Made by a program: the position numbers and the translations under genes. Positions 26,220-35,719 of a stretch of 58,071 bases of DNA are shown one piece after another. The stretch's first letter is position 1, and the number at the start of each line of letters is the position of its first letter. Source of the DNA: CAYYMD01 sp964480425 (GTDB taxonomy: Bacteria > Planctomycetota > Phycisphaerae > SM23-33). The notes under the pieces are model-generated. The model worked only from the letters and a program-made list of their open reading frames with translations. It had not been told where the DNA came from and ran no database searches. The stretch spans positions 1 to 58,071 of the forward strand of contig CAYZPY010000002.1 in NCBI GenBank assembly GCA_964480425.1, written 5' to 3'.

Positions 26220-28118
26220 TCACCTCCTCCAGACGTTGTGTTTCCGCCGCAATTCGGTATCTATGCGTATGTATTTGCTGTAACCGCTTCCGATGGGATG
26301 TCTTTTGACGTTTTTCACCCAATCGCGGTAAAGCACGTAGGTAACCGCCTCGCTGAGCAGCAACGCCGGACAGTCTTCGTTCACCATCCGACCCATTTGC
26401 GCGTACAATCTGATCCGCTCGGGACCGGGGGGCATAACACTGGCTTTTTCGTATAACTCATCGAACCGGGGATTGGAATAATTCATGTTGTTGGTGCCCT
26501 TGTCGATGTTGGGCGAATAGAACAGTTGCAGAAAGTTCTGCCCGTCAGGGTAATCCGCCACCCATCCCATGGCGTACATCTGCACCTGTTTGTTGTTGAC
26601 CTTCTGCTGCTGCGTGGGCCAGTCGTTATAGTTGACCTTGATGTTCAGACCCAATTTGTCGAATTGCTGACGAACGAATTCGCCCATGCGCTGGACCGCG
26701 GCATCTCTTCCGGGCAAATCCAGTTCCAGCGTGGGCAACCCGCCCTCGACGAGTTGACCCGCCGCCGCAAGTTCTTTCCGTGCCTGTTCGAGTTTTTTAT
26801 TCGCCGCGGAAATGTCAAGGCGATAATAGGGTCCCGGACCGGTGGCCTCGTGCGCATCGAAAAAACTCGGGAAAATATTCACGGCGCGCTTTCCCCTTCC
26901 GTTGTATAAAACGTTGATATAATTCTCCACGTCGAAGCAAAGGCACAGCGCCTGCCGCAACGATTTGCTCGCTCCAATTACAGGATCCTCCATGTTGAAA
27001 GCGATCCAGTATATTCCCGGCTGGGTATACTTACGCAGATATATGTGCTTTTTACGCCACTTGTCGGACAATTCCTTCTGCGGATTAACGACGTTCCGGA
27101 ATGTTTCCCTTGGAATCCCGCTTGCATCCGTCAATCCGCTGAGGAAACTCATCCACGCCGAGTAATCCTCAAGAACATAGGTGTAATCAAGCACGTCTAT
27201 AAAAGGCACCCGCTTGCCGGCGTCGATGAGCAATCCTTTTTTCCGGTCGCCCGGCGCGCCTTGGCTTGGATAGTAATCTTCGCGAAAATCCGGATTTCGA
27301 CGCATTACTATGCGATGTTTCCTCTCATGTATTGTCCAGATATACGGGCCTGTGCCGGGCAGTTCCCCAGGTTTGCGAAACACACTGCGGCGCTGGTCCA
27401 TGGGCACCGGCTCCCTTCCTCCGGGCCCGTCCTCGCCCGCGAGCCAGTAATCTACCGCCTCGGGCGGCACCGGGGCGTAGACGTGCATCGCAAGAGCATA
27501 TATCAACTGGGGATAGGGCTCCTTAAGGCGTATTTGCAGGGTCAGCTCATCCAGCGCCTTTACGCCTTCAACAGGAATATCATACCGCGAAAAATCGCCG
27601 AGCTTAAACTTTTTGGATTTCTTGCGCCACTGGTCCAGTCCGATTATGCGCTCGCTGATGAAAGACCAGGCCAGACCCGTCTGAATGTGATAATCGGCGA
27701 CCCTTTTAAACGCCAGAACGAAATCCCCGGCCCGGACGCTGCGGGATTTGTTGCGACCGTCGGAATCCTTACCGAAACACGGATTGCGTGAGTATTTGAC
27801 GCCCGATTTGATTCGAATCGTGTAAGTGAGTCTGTCTGGGGAAATTTTCGGCATTTCCGCCGCAAGTTGTGGAACAACCTCCAAAGGACGTTTGAGATAG
27901 TGATACGTATATAATCCCTCGTAAACGTCCGACTGAAATGCGCTGGACGTGGTGTCCCCACACGTGGCGGGATCGAGCGACTTCACCGCCGAACCGTAAC
28001 TTGAATACCTTACCACCAGTCCCTCATAACCGGTGTCCGTTCGGGCGGGCAGAAACAGCAACGGCGACAGCACCATAATTACCGTTACCGCCAAGGCCGT
28101 TATGTAAAACCATTTCAT
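26220..28118 (-). CDS. oppA: Peptide-binding protein of the ABC importer (SBP family 5)
   Basis: Extracytoplasmic receptor of the importer, 632 residues from the ATG at 28118. I prefer this start to the in-frame TTG at 28151 because it places the hydrophobic segment (MKWFYITALAVTVIMVLSPL) at the very N-terminus and has GGG-rich sequence upstream. No lipobox is visible, so it is either cleaved after LPA or stays anchored by this helix. Family-5 features include VYEGLYTYHY, YTIRIKSGVKYSRNP, FVLAFKRVADY, GTGPYIW and near the end GWVADYPDGQNFLQLFYSPN and MVNEDCPALLL. It is the first gene of the importer operon. The ligand cannot be read from sequence; oligopeptides are the usual substrate. Confidence 0.9.
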   Translation of the reverse strand: MKWFYITALAVTVIMVLSPLLFLPARTDTGYEGLVVRYSSYGSAVKSLDPATCGDTTSSAFQSDVYEGLYTYHYLKRPLEVVPQLAAEMPKISPDRLTYTIRIKSGVKYSRNPCFGKDSDGRNKSRSVRAGDFVLAFKRVADYHIQTGLAWSFISERIIGLDQWRKKSKKFKLGDFSRYDIPVEGVKALDELTLQIRLKEPYPQLIYALAMHVYAPVPPEAVDYWLAGEDGPGGREPVPMDQRRSVFRKPGELPGTGPYIWTIHERKHRIVMRRNPDFREDYYPSQGAPGDRKKGLLIDAGKRVPFIDVLDYTYVLEDYSAWMSFLSGLTDASGIPRETFRNVVNPQKELSDKWRKKHIYLRKYTQPGIYWIAFNMEDPVIGASKSLRQALCLCFDVENYINVLYNGRGKRAVNIFPSFFDAHEATGPGPYYRLDISAANKKLEQARKELAAAGQLVEGGLPTLELDLPGRDAAVQRMGEFVRQQFDKLGLNIKVNYNDWPTQQQKVNNKQVQMYAMGWVADYPDGQNFLQLFYSPNIDKGTNNMNYSNPRFDELYEKASVMPPGPERIRLYAQMGRMVNEDCPALLLSEAVTYVLYRDWVKNVKRHPIGSGYSKYIRIDTELRRKHNVWRR

Positions 28119-28253
28119 TCCCGAAGCCCTGATACACCCGTGGGACTTCAAAAAAGCCGACTAAGACATAATCCGTCACGAGCAATACAGATGGGTCGGC
28201 ATGTCCGCATTACAGGCGGATTGATTGCACGTCCTTCGCATAGAACCTAATAA

Positions 28254-29663
28254 CTACTTTTGGTCTGAATTACCCGGCCTGGTCGTTGCGCCGGTGGAGG
28301 GTTCGATATTCGGCTTACTTACGCCCTGTAGCTGTTCTATCCAGTTGAGCACCGCCAGTCGCACGGCGGCGCCCCTGTCGGGGGCGTCCTCGTCGCCCAG
28401 GGCGTCCTGGATGTTCGTTTTTGCCGATCGCGTCAGTGCGTTCAGCGCTTTCTCGCAGTCGATCAGCAGCAGGGTGTTTTCGGCCAGAATGCGCTTCGGC
28501 CGGAAGGTGACTTCAAAGCCGGTTTTTGCCAGTGACCCTATTGTCCGTTTAAGGTTTTCGACGTTTCCGGCGGGGATCATAATCCAGTACACGCCCGGCC
28601 TGACCAGCTTGGAATCCCACTTGAACGGGACGGTAATTTTGACGTTGACCTGTCCGGCGTCATCGCCGCTCTGGCTTTTGTCCACTTCCAGGCGCCAGGA
28701 GGAGCCCTGCACCAACTTCAGGACGAATTTCTCCAAATCGACCGGCGTGCCGTCCTGTTGCAGTTTTTCAAGCACCGCCTTCGGCAAGAGCGTAACTTCC
28801 ATCATCGTCACCGATTCGCCGATGGTCTCACCGGTATAGGCATTGTCGTAGGCCAGCGCCGCGGCGAACGCCGCGTCCGCCGCCATCTGAAGCGCATCTT
28901 TGCTTACTTCCTGTGTGCCGATTGCCTTTTCGAGATTTCGCACCGCCTCAAGTGCCGTCGAACACGCCCCCGCCATGCCGCGCCGGCCGCCTGCAAGCAT
29001 CCGGCAATAGCGCTTCCACGCTCCCTTCAACACGCCAAACGCCCGCCTCCGCGCCGATGAATACATGCTTTGGGATACGAACTCCGGCTTGACGTCTGGA
29101 AAGTTCAGCGCCAGGAACAACTGTTCGAGTACGTAGGGAGACGTCTCGCGTTCGGCGCGGTCGTTTAAGGCCTTGAACATCCGATCCGCTGCGTTTTCAC
29201 CCCGGGCCAACACCTTCATGCGGGATTCCCGGTATCCTTTAGTTGCGTGATACCTCACCGCCTGGTTGGAGTGCGTATTGAGTTTTTCCAGGCCCTCCTG
29301 GAGCGATTCCTCCGCCATGCCGCAAAGCGCCATTGCGACGTTCACCTGAATAAGCGAGTTATCCGTATTGACAAGGGGCACAAGCAGTTCGGCGGCGCGG
29401 GCGGTGTACGCGTAGCCCCTGCCGTTATCCTCGGCATAGGAATAATCGTTCAACAGACCCTTGCGGGCTGCGATGACGTCATCCTGCTTCCTGGCGTTTT
29501 TCATGATGCCGGACCAGTAATTTATACGATTGTCTATGTCCTTACTTAGCGACGATCCGGTCTTGCTCAGGTCCCACCTGGGCGGGGCGCAAAGGGCGGA
29601 AGTCGCCAGAGCGAATAACGTCAGGACAAACAAGACCGCTTGAAATGCTCTGTTACTGTTCAT
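28254..29663 (-). CDS. Secreted protein of unknown function with helical-repeat N-terminal half
   Basis: I do not recognise this family. From the ATG at 29663 it is 469 residues, with a signal peptide (MNSNRAFQAVLFVLTLFALA, likely cleaved after ALCA). Roughly residues 25-250 are alanine-rich helices arranged like HEAT-type repeats (AARAAELLVPLVNTDNSLIQ, NVAMALCGMAEESLQEGLEK). The second half is more mixed, with strands such as VNVKITVPFKWDSKLVRPGV and YWIMIPAGNVENLKRTIGSL. The C-terminus is threonine/proline-rich. It follows the aminotransferase gene on the same strand after about 135 bases. The in-frame upstream start at 29753 is rejected because it would bury the signal peptide. Likely periplasmic; no function is proposed. 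Confidence 0.7.
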   Translation of the reverse strand: MNSNRAFQAVLFVLTLFALATSALCAPPRWDLSKTGSSLSKDIDNRINYWSGIMKNARKQDDVIAARKGLLNDYSYAEDNGRGYAYTARAAELLVPLVNTDNSLIQVNVAMALCGMAEESLQEGLEKLNTHSNQAVRYHATKGYRESRMKVLARGENAADRMFKALNDRAERETSPYVLEQLFLALNFPDVKPEFVSQSMYSSARRRAFGVLKGAWKRYCRMLAGGRRGMAGACSTALEAVRNLEKAIGTQEVSKDALQMAADAAFAAALAYDNAYTGETIGESVTMMEVTLLPKAVLEKLQQDGTPVDLEKFVLKLVQGSSWRLEVDKSQSGDDAGQVNVKITVPFKWDSKLVRPGVYWIMIPAGNVENLKRTIGSLAKTGFEVTFRPKRILAENTLLLIDCEKALNALTRSAKTNIQDALGDEDAPDRGAAVRLAVLNWIEQLQGVSKPNIEPSTGATTRPGNSDQK

Positions 29664-29797
29664 CTGGTATTTATCTCCGTAAATATTTAAACCGGTATAT
29701 CCAATGAGGATAATAGAAGCGTCCGGACGAAGTGTCAAGAATGGTCCCCGCAATACACAGGGTCACAATGGGCGACCCGGAGGTCTTATTATCGCGT

Positions 29798-30916
29798 TCA
29801 AATCCGCTCGAGCCCTCTGCGCAGCGCATCGGCGACCGCTTCCACCTGCTCGGACGTTATTTTCGAGGAGAACGGAAGCGCCATCGTGCGGACGGACACG
29901 CGCTCGGTGACGGGGAAGTCTCCCTTTTTGGTCCCCAGCAGTTTCGCAACGTGCGGCTGGGTGTGTATCGGTACGAAATACGGAGCGCAACCGACGCCTT
30001 CGGACCGCAGATATTCAATAAGGGCGTCGCGCTGTTTTTCGTCAAAGTCGTCGTCGAGGCGTATTACGTAAACGAACCAGCTCATGCCCTCGTTGCGCGG
30101 GGGAAGGTTAATTCCGTCCATGCCGCCAAGGGCCCGGTCGTACATTTCGGCCGCGCGCCCGCGTGCGGTGAGTATTTCGTCCAGGCGCGTCATTTGCACA
30201 TACCCCAACGCGGCGGACATCTCGTCCATGCGATAGTTGTATCCCAGGCGGGCGTGGTCCAGCCAGGCCTCGCTCGCCCTGCCCTGGTTGCACATTGACA
30301 CACACAGGTCACGTATTTTTTGCGAATCCGTCACTATCATCCCGCCTTCGCCGGTGGTTATCTGCTTGTTGGGATAAAATGCGAACACCCCGCAATCGCC
30401 GAAATTACCGGCGGGCCTTCCGTTCAACTCCCCGCCCAGCGCCTCGCAGCAGTCCTCTATCAGCGACAGACCGTGCTCTTTTGCGATCTGCTCGTACCTG
30501 TCGAAGTGTGAGGTATTGCCGAAGACCTCCACGGGCAGGATTGCACTGGTGCGGTCGGTCACGGCGGCCTGTGCCGCGTCGGGATCGAGGTTGTAACTTT
30601 CGGCGTCTATATCCGCAAGCACGGGCGTTGCGCCCTCGAACATGATGCAATTGGTGGTGGCGATGAAAGAAAAAGGCGTGGTGACGACCTCGTCGCCGGC
30701 GCCGATGCCCAGGGCACGCATGCACAGGTGCAGTCCGGAGGTTCCGCTGTTTACCCCCACGGCGAATTTGCGCCCCGCGCGGGACGCGCAGGCATCCTGA
30801 AATTTCTCAAGGTGCGGACCGATGCTGAGCCGGCCCGACTTAAGGACCGATACGACGGCCTGTATTTCCGCCTCCGTAATGTCCGGTTCGGCAAGGGGAA
30901 TCTTCTGTTGGGGCAT
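29798..30916 (-). CDS. DegT/DnrJ/EryC1/StrS-family sugar aminotransferase
   Basis: PLP-dependent transaminase that aminates a keto-sugar nucleotide. The 372 residues start KIPLAEPDITEAEIQAVVSV and include GVNSGTSGLHLCMRALGIGA, TPFSFIATTNCIMFEGATPV, IEDCCEALGGELNGR and the PLP-lysine motif FYPNKQITTGEGG (Lys near 183). GGAG precedes the ATG. It lies 102 bases downstream of a FlaA1/PglF-like 4,6-dehydratase on the same strand. In PglF/PglE-type pathways that pairing makes a UDP-4-amino-4,6-dideoxy sugar (bacillosamine precursor), which is the likely product here. No acetyltransferase is adjacent, so the further fate of the sugar is open. Confidence 0.92.
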   Translation of the reverse strand: MPQQKIPLAEPDITEAEIQAVVSVLKSGRLSIGPHLEKFQDACASRAGRKFAVGVNSGTSGLHLCMRALGIGAGDEVVTTPFSFIATTNCIMFEGATPVLADIDAESYNLDPDAAQAAVTDRTSAILPVEVFGNTSHFDRYEQIAKEHGLSLIEDCCEALGGELNGRPAGNFGDCGVFAFYPNKQITTGEGGMIVTDSQKIRDLCVSMCNQGRASEAWLDHARLGYNYRMDEMSAALGYVQMTRLDEILTARGRAAEMYDRALGGMDGINLPPRNEGMSWFVYVIRLDDDFDEKQRDALIEYLRSEGVGCAPYFVPIHTQPHVAKLLGTKKGDFPVTERVSVRTMALPFSSKITSEQVEAVADALRRGLERI

Positions 30917-31018
30917 TCCAATCTCCGGAAATTGTCGTAAACAACACAGCGCAATATATCAAATGTACCGGCTGCATGCGTATAAAATCATCGCCTGACT
31001 GACCATGCGGCGGAGTGT

Positions 31019-33037
31019 TCAGGTAGTCTCGGTCGCCGGCGCCGGTTGCGGCGCGGGGTGTGAATTTTCCGACGGATTGTATTCGGGCACAATCCTGCGG
31101 AACACTGATATTATCTTCTCCCTGTCGTTGGTGTGGTGAAGTTCCGCCAGGTCGCCCACGGCCCGCTGGATGCGTTCGAAATCTTCCGAGCGGTGTTTCC
31201 ACACCAGCACCTTGGGATGGACGGTCGGTTCGTTGTCTTCGCCCCTTGTGCGCAATTCCTCGAACAGTTTCTCGCCGGGTCGCACGCCGGTGAAGACGAT
31301 GTCTATATCCTCTCCCACGCGGAATCCGCTCAGCGTGATCATCTGCTTTGCGAGGTCTACGATTTTCACCGGTTCGCCCATGTCCAGCAGGTATATCTGC
31401 CCGCCGGTACCGGTGGCGGCGGCCTGGAGAACCAACTGCGAGGCCTCGGGAATCGTCATGAAGTACCGCCTCATTTCCGGATGGGTCACGCGAACCGGAC
31501 CCCCGGCGGCAATCTGCCTGCGGAACGTGGGAACCACCGAACCCGCAGAGCCAAGCACGTTTCCGAACCGCACCGCCTTGAACTGCGTCCGGCAGTCGGA
31601 CCTTCCGTTAAGGGCCTGGGTGTACATTTCCGCCACGCGCTTGGATGCGCCCATAATCGAGGAGGGATTGACCGCCTTGTCGGTCGAGATGGTCACGAAC
31701 TCCCGGGCACCGTGTCGGCACGAGGCGTCGGCGGCGTTTTTGCTGCCCAGAACGTTGTTCTTTATCGCCTCGCTGGGATTTTTCTCCATCAGAGGAACGT
31801 GCTTGTGCGCCGCGGCGTGGATCACCACCTCGGGACGATAACCGTTCCACACGTCCATGACGCGTGCGCGATCGTATATGTCGCAGATGCACGCCTCTAT
31901 GGGTATATCGGGGAACGATTCGTTGAGTTCGTTTTCTATGTCGAAAAGCGGATTCTCCGCCTGCTCCACGAGGATCAGTCGCTGAGGCCCGTACCTGCAA
32001 ATCTGCCGGCACATCTCCGAACCGATACTTCCCCCCGCCCCTGTCACCAGGACGCGACGGTCGCTGATGAAATTTTTCACCGCCTCGTCGTCCAGCTTCA
32101 CCGCTTTGCGTCCCAGCAGGTCGTTAATGTCCACGGGACGTATCTGGGAGACGGTGACCCTTCCGTCAATCAGGTCGCCCACCGAGGGCAGTGAGTGGAA
32201 TTTCAACTTGGTGCCGCTGCACAGGTCAATGACCCGCTGGAGCTGCTTTTGCGAGACCGACGGCATGGCGATGATAATTTCCTCAATTTCCTCCTCTTCG
32301 CAAATCCGCCGTATGTCTTTGGTCTGCCCCAGCACGGGCACGTCGTGAATCATCATGTTCTTCTTGGCCGGATCGTCGTCCACCAGCCCCACCACGCGGT
32401 AGCGCTCCACGCGCATGCGGTAAATTTCGCGAATTATGGTTTCTGCGGCGTTGCCCGCCCCGACTATCAGCACCCGCTTGGCGCCCTCGGAAGAAGTGGG
32501 TCTCAATTCCTCCCTGTAAATTCTAAATCCCAGACGCGCCGAGCACACCAGGAACACCATGGCCAGAAAATCCAGCACCAGCACCCCGTGCGACCATCTC
32601 GCGAAATACTCCCCGACGTACGGTATCGGATATGTCCCTCTACTGACCGGAAGGTAATAAGACAGACAATACAACAGGTAGGACACCAGCACGAAAATCC
32701 ACGATGCTATCACAATATTTGCCACGTCGCGTATGCTGGCGTACTGCCATCCGCCCCTGAAAAGCTTCATCCGCCAGAAGATAATCACCTTGACGACGAC
32801 AAAAAACGGCAGCCACCACATGTATTGCCGGACGAACCACTCCTGCTTTCCCCCGCCCGGTACGCCCGAGTCAATTCGGACCAGATACGCCAGCATCAGG
32901 GCAAATGCGAACAGAAACACGTGCAGAACTACGTTAACGAGCAACCGGTGGCGCAGCGCAAAAGATTCCAGCCAGGTCAGTTTGCCGCCCAGGATGGAAT
33001 CCTTCGATTTCTTTTTCGTGGTAGAATCCGGCATCAT
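31019..33037 (-). CDS. Membrane-bound UDP-sugar 4,6-dehydratase (CapD/PglF/WbpM type)
   Basis: Converts UDP-GlcNAc (or a related sugar) to a 4-keto-6-deoxy intermediate. The 672 residues have about four N-terminal membrane helices (from LLVNVVLHVFLFAFALMLAY), a middle nucleotide-binding fold (VLIVGAGNAAETIIREIYRM) and a C-terminal SDR domain with VLVTGAGGSIGSEMCRQI (about residue 331). The active site reads STDKAVNPSSIMGASK: Thr-Asp-Lys, then Met where ordinary SDR enzymes have Tyr, and Lys four residues on, with the spacing known for PglF. This supports dehydratase activity rather than epimerase. Two adjacent ATGs (33037 and 33034) fit the AGGA site. It is upstream of, and probably co-transcribed with, the DegT-type aminotransferase. 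Confidence 0.93.
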   Translation of the reverse strand: MMPDSTTKKKSKDSILGGKLTWLESFALRHRLLVNVVLHVFLFAFALMLAYLVRIDSGVPGGGKQEWFVRQYMWWLPFFVVVKVIIFWRMKLFRGGWQYASIRDVANIVIASWIFVLVSYLLYCLSYYLPVSRGTYPIPYVGEYFARWSHGVLVLDFLAMVFLVCSARLGFRIYREELRPTSSEGAKRVLIVGAGNAAETIIREIYRMRVERYRVVGLVDDDPAKKNMMIHDVPVLGQTKDIRRICEEEEIEEIIIAMPSVSQKQLQRVIDLCSGTKLKFHSLPSVGDLIDGRVTVSQIRPVDINDLLGRKAVKLDDEAVKNFISDRRVLVTGAGGSIGSEMCRQICRYGPQRLILVEQAENPLFDIENELNESFPDIPIEACICDIYDRARVMDVWNGYRPEVVIHAAAHKHVPLMEKNPSEAIKNNVLGSKNAADASCRHGAREFVTISTDKAVNPSSIMGASKRVAEMYTQALNGRSDCRTQFKAVRFGNVLGSAGSVVPTFRRQIAAGGPVRVTHPEMRRYFMTIPEASQLVLQAAATGTGGQIYLLDMGEPVKIVDLAKQMITLSGFRVGEDIDIVFTGVRPGEKLFEELRTRGEDNEPTVHPKVLVWKHRSEDFERIQRAVGDLAELHHTNDREKIISVFRRIVPEYNPSENSHPAPQPAPATETT

Positions 33038-33501
33038 TTATCCTGCCCGCAGAGGTGGTATATCTCAACGGTCATATTAATGAATCGTACATATATTATC
33101 GCGAGTTAAATATCAGATTAAACAAACGCTTACAATAGTTTAAGTTAACTCAAACTGACCGATTTTTCTCGCCCCAACGGGGCGATAAGCACATGGCCGG
33201 TAAACCGCCGTTAGAAATGAAGTTACATATTTTAGCCCCGCAGGGGCGGCAGCGTATTTTCTGTTTATGTTTTGTTGCTTGTTTATTCCTGATTCGCTTT
33301 CGCCCCTTCGGCTGAATTCACGGCCGATGCCTTCGGGGCTGAATTGCCATAAGCCGTAAATTTCCGGGGGGGGCTAGCGCCCTTCGGCTATGCGCGTTTG
33401 TCCCTTCGGGAATAAAACAAATCGATCAGTACGAATTAAGTTAATATTGTAATGAAATCGCGACACACGGCGACTGGAGCGAGGAGGAGTGACTCAACAG
33501 G
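33038..33501. repeat. Intergenic region with a cluster of short GC-rich palindromes
   Basis: A 464-base AT-rich spacer with no supported gene. Between about 33169 and 33410 it holds several short palindromes built on GCCCC/GGGGC: TCGCCCC-AAC-GGGGCGA (33169-33185), GCCCC-GCA-GGGGC (33235-33247), partial copies around CCTTCGG (33304-33312, 33330-33340, 33381-33387) and CCC-TTC-GGG (33402-33410). The pattern looks like REP-type repeats or decayed copies of a small mobile unit. It lies upstream of the dehydratase gene and downstream of the secreted TPR-like protein gene. Confidence 0.5.
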
Positions 33502-34608
33502 TTATGTGTCTTTTGTAAATTTTTCATCGGAATCGGGATTATCATCACCCGGAACATCCTCCGCGTCTTGATCGTCCTGGTCCTCCTGGCCGGCGGGTTG
33601 CGTGGTCGGCTCTAACGACCCGGCAACCTCGCCGCTGGCGACCATGCCGTCCCAGAAAATACTTATAGATTCAAGAAGAGCAGGATCCTGCGAAACGGCT
33701 CGGGCCCGCCTGAGCAATTCCGCCGCCTCTTGGCGCCTGCCTTCGAACCATCGGAAATATGCCAGCAGTAAAAGGCCTTCCGGGTTCCGCGGGTAGTCCC
33801 TGAGGTGGTTCTCCAGTCGGAACAGGTGATCGGCATATGTGGCGGGGTTGCCGTAGAAATCCCTCGGCTGGAGGTTGACAAGGGGCAATTCGGGAAAATA
33901 TTCCAGCGCTCTCCGCAGATAGTAACTCACCCTTGCGTAAGAGCCCATCGAAACGGCAAAACTCGAATGCGCCAGCGACAGCAGACTTTCGGGATCGCGC
34001 CCGGCGATGTTATTGGCCATTTTAAAGTACCGAAACGCGCTATGAAATTTATCTTCCCTGAAAGCGTCGTCTCCCTTCTTCATGTAATTTCGGTACAGAC
34101 TGGGGCGCTGTGGCACCAGCGAAGTTATGGGTTCGTCCATGCCCTTGGTAAGATGTTCGGTCCCGGCGCCAATGGCCGATGCATAAGCGCGTGCGATACC
34201 CAAGGCCGAGGTGTTCTGCGAGTTAAGGGCGCTGCTGAGGTTCCCCCCGCTGACCGGCTTGATGATCTCTGTCGGGGAGGAAAGTTTAATACCTTTGTCC
34301 ACCGTCTTTAAATCAGTGCCCGTCAGCGAACCGCCGGTTCCGCCCGCAGACGTGCGGATTCTGAAATTAGACGAGGTATCGATCGTACTTTTCAAGACGT
34401 TTCCGCCCGGTCCGGGCGAAGAACCGCTTAGCCCGCCAAGACCGTACGAAAACTGCTGGAACTGGTAGGTGGTTGCACTCTGTCCCACCGTATTCAGCAC
34501 GCCAGGGCTTTTGATAATAATTCTCCCTCGCGCCTCGCAGAATGCCTCCCCCGCCAGGCATAAACTGATAATAACCGCCGCCACGGGAATGTGCGTTTTT
34601 TTGAGCAT
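33502..34608 (-). CDS. Secreted protein of unknown function with a short TPR-like region
   Basis: Not a recognised family. From the ATG at 34608 it is 368 residues; the in-frame TTG at 34626 would only add six residues before the signal peptide (MLKKTHIPVAAVIISLCLAG, likely cleaved after AFC or CEA). Residues 30-140 are glycine-, serine- and threonine-rich and probably unstructured (QFSYGLGGLSGSSPGPGG). The middle part has TPR-like helices: MKKGDDAFREDKFHSAFRYF, SLLSLAHSSFAVSMGSYARV and LLLLAYFRWFEGRRQEAAEL. The last 35 residues are strongly acidic (QEDQDDQDAEDVPGDD). It is isolated from its neighbours by the palindrome-rich spacer and lies 113 bases downstream of the UbiA-type gene's end. 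Probably extracytoplasmic; function unknown. Confidence 0.65.
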   Translation of the reverse strand: MLKKTHIPVAAVIISLCLAGEAFCEARGRIIIKSPGVLNTVGQSATTYQFQQFSYGLGGLSGSSPGPGGNVLKSTIDTSSNFRIRTSAGGTGGSLTGTDLKTVDKGIKLSSPTEIIKPVSGGNLSSALNSQNTSALGIARAYASAIGAGTEHLTKGMDEPITSLVPQRPSLYRNYMKKGDDAFREDKFHSAFRYFKMANNIAGRDPESLLSLAHSSFAVSMGSYARVSYYLRRALEYFPELPLVNLQPRDFYGNPATYADHLFRLENHLRDYPRNPEGLLLLAYFRWFEGRRQEAAELLRRARAVSQDPALLESISIFWDGMVASGEVAGSLEPTTQPAGQEDQDDQDAEDVPGDDNPDSDEKFTKDT

Positions 34609-34739
34609 CTCTACTATATTATACAACTTTGAAGGTCTATCTATCCACTTAATTTCAAGTCAATTTTACCATGAAATTCGCCGCAAGTCCATGCCGGGAC
34701 AGGCCGATTCGCCCTGGTCCCCAGCCCTCAGGGGCGGAA

Positions 34740-35642
34740 TCAACCCGTAAGCCACCCCTGTAATATCCAATGCCCCGACAACTCCATAACGCCCACGGTC
34801 ATCGCCAGCCAGATAGCGGCCACTATCCACAGTATGGGGTCCCGGCGAATGAGTTCGACAGGTCCCGCCGGCGACGAGCCCACCGCCAGCCCGTAGAGGC
34901 GAAACATCCCATACAGCACCACCGGCACCGTCCAGACCATGTGCATACCCGGCGAGTGCCGCCCCAGCAGACAGTAGAACGTATATGTCACCACCGCCAG
35001 ACCCGCCGAGACCGCCAGCATGTGATCCAGGCGAACCAGGGTGTAGAACGCCTGAACCGGGCGAGCCGCCGATGCCTGTTCGTTTCCCACCCCCGCCACG
35101 TCCGCGCGGCGCTTGATAAGCCCCAGAAACACACACAGCATGAAAGTGCATACAATCAACCACACCGACACCGGCACGCCAATGGCTGCTCCCCCCGCCA
35201 TGGCGCGGAGCACAAATCCCATCGCAATCGACACCACGTCAATAATGGCGCGATGGCGGAACAGCACGTTGTAAAAGACGTTGAGAATCACGTACGCCCC
35301 GCCCACGATGAACAACCGCCACCCCATCAGGTACGCCACGATCAATCCGCCGCACAGCAACACGGCGCCGAACACTGCGGCGGCGGGCGCGCCGAGGCGC
35401 CCCGAAGGCAGGGGTCGTTTGCGCCACCTGGGATGGGCGGCGTCGGCGCGACGGTCGAATATGTCGTTGAAGGCATACACGCCGCTGGACAGCAGGCAGA
35501 ACGCCGCGAACGCAATCAGCGAATACAACCACGCCTCGGCGCTGTGGTATCGCTGACTGAACAGCACTGCAGCGAACACCAGCAGGTTCTTTATCCAGTG
35601 GCTGGGCCTTGCCAGTTCGAGAAAAACGAGTATTTTCCGCAT
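34740..35642 (-). CDS. UbiA-family prenyltransferase, DPPR-synthase-like
   Basis: Integral membrane enzyme of 300 residues that transfers a group to or from a polyprenyl donor. The start at 35642 (MRKILVFLELARPSHWIKNL) has AGGA upstream; a longer frame to 35759 is rejected because it would overlap the divergent gene. The aspartate motif is NDIFDRRADAAHPRWRKRPL, the N-D-x-x-D-x-x-x-D form. The opening PSHWIKNLLVFAAVLFSQRY resembles decaprenyl-phosphate phosphoribose synthases, and aromatic UbiA enzymes typically differ there. About eight hydrophobic helices follow. If the resemblance holds, it would make a polyprenyl-phosphate pentose used as a glycan donor, which fits the neighbouring DUF2723-like protein. 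The exact substrate is inference. Confidence 0.85.
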   Translation of the reverse strand: MRKILVFLELARPSHWIKNLLVFAAVLFSQRYHSAEAWLYSLIAFAAFCLLSSGVYAFNDIFDRRADAAHPRWRKRPLPSGRLGAPAAAVFGAVLLCGGLIVAYLMGWRLFIVGGAYVILNVFYNVLFRHRAIIDVVSIAMGFVLRAMAGGAAIGVPVSVWLIVCTFMLCVFLGLIKRRADVAGVGNEQASAARPVQAFYTLVRLDHMLAVSAGLAVVTYTFYCLLGRHSPGMHMVWTVPVVLYGMFRLYGLAVGSSPAGPVELIRRDPILWIVAAIWLAMTVGVMELSGHWILQGWLTG

Positions 35643-35719
35643 TGCCTGTTCCTGTCGGGCGCCGGGAAGATATAGAGTTTTATCGACCCGCGACGGATTA
35701 TTTCTATAATTAAGCCAAC

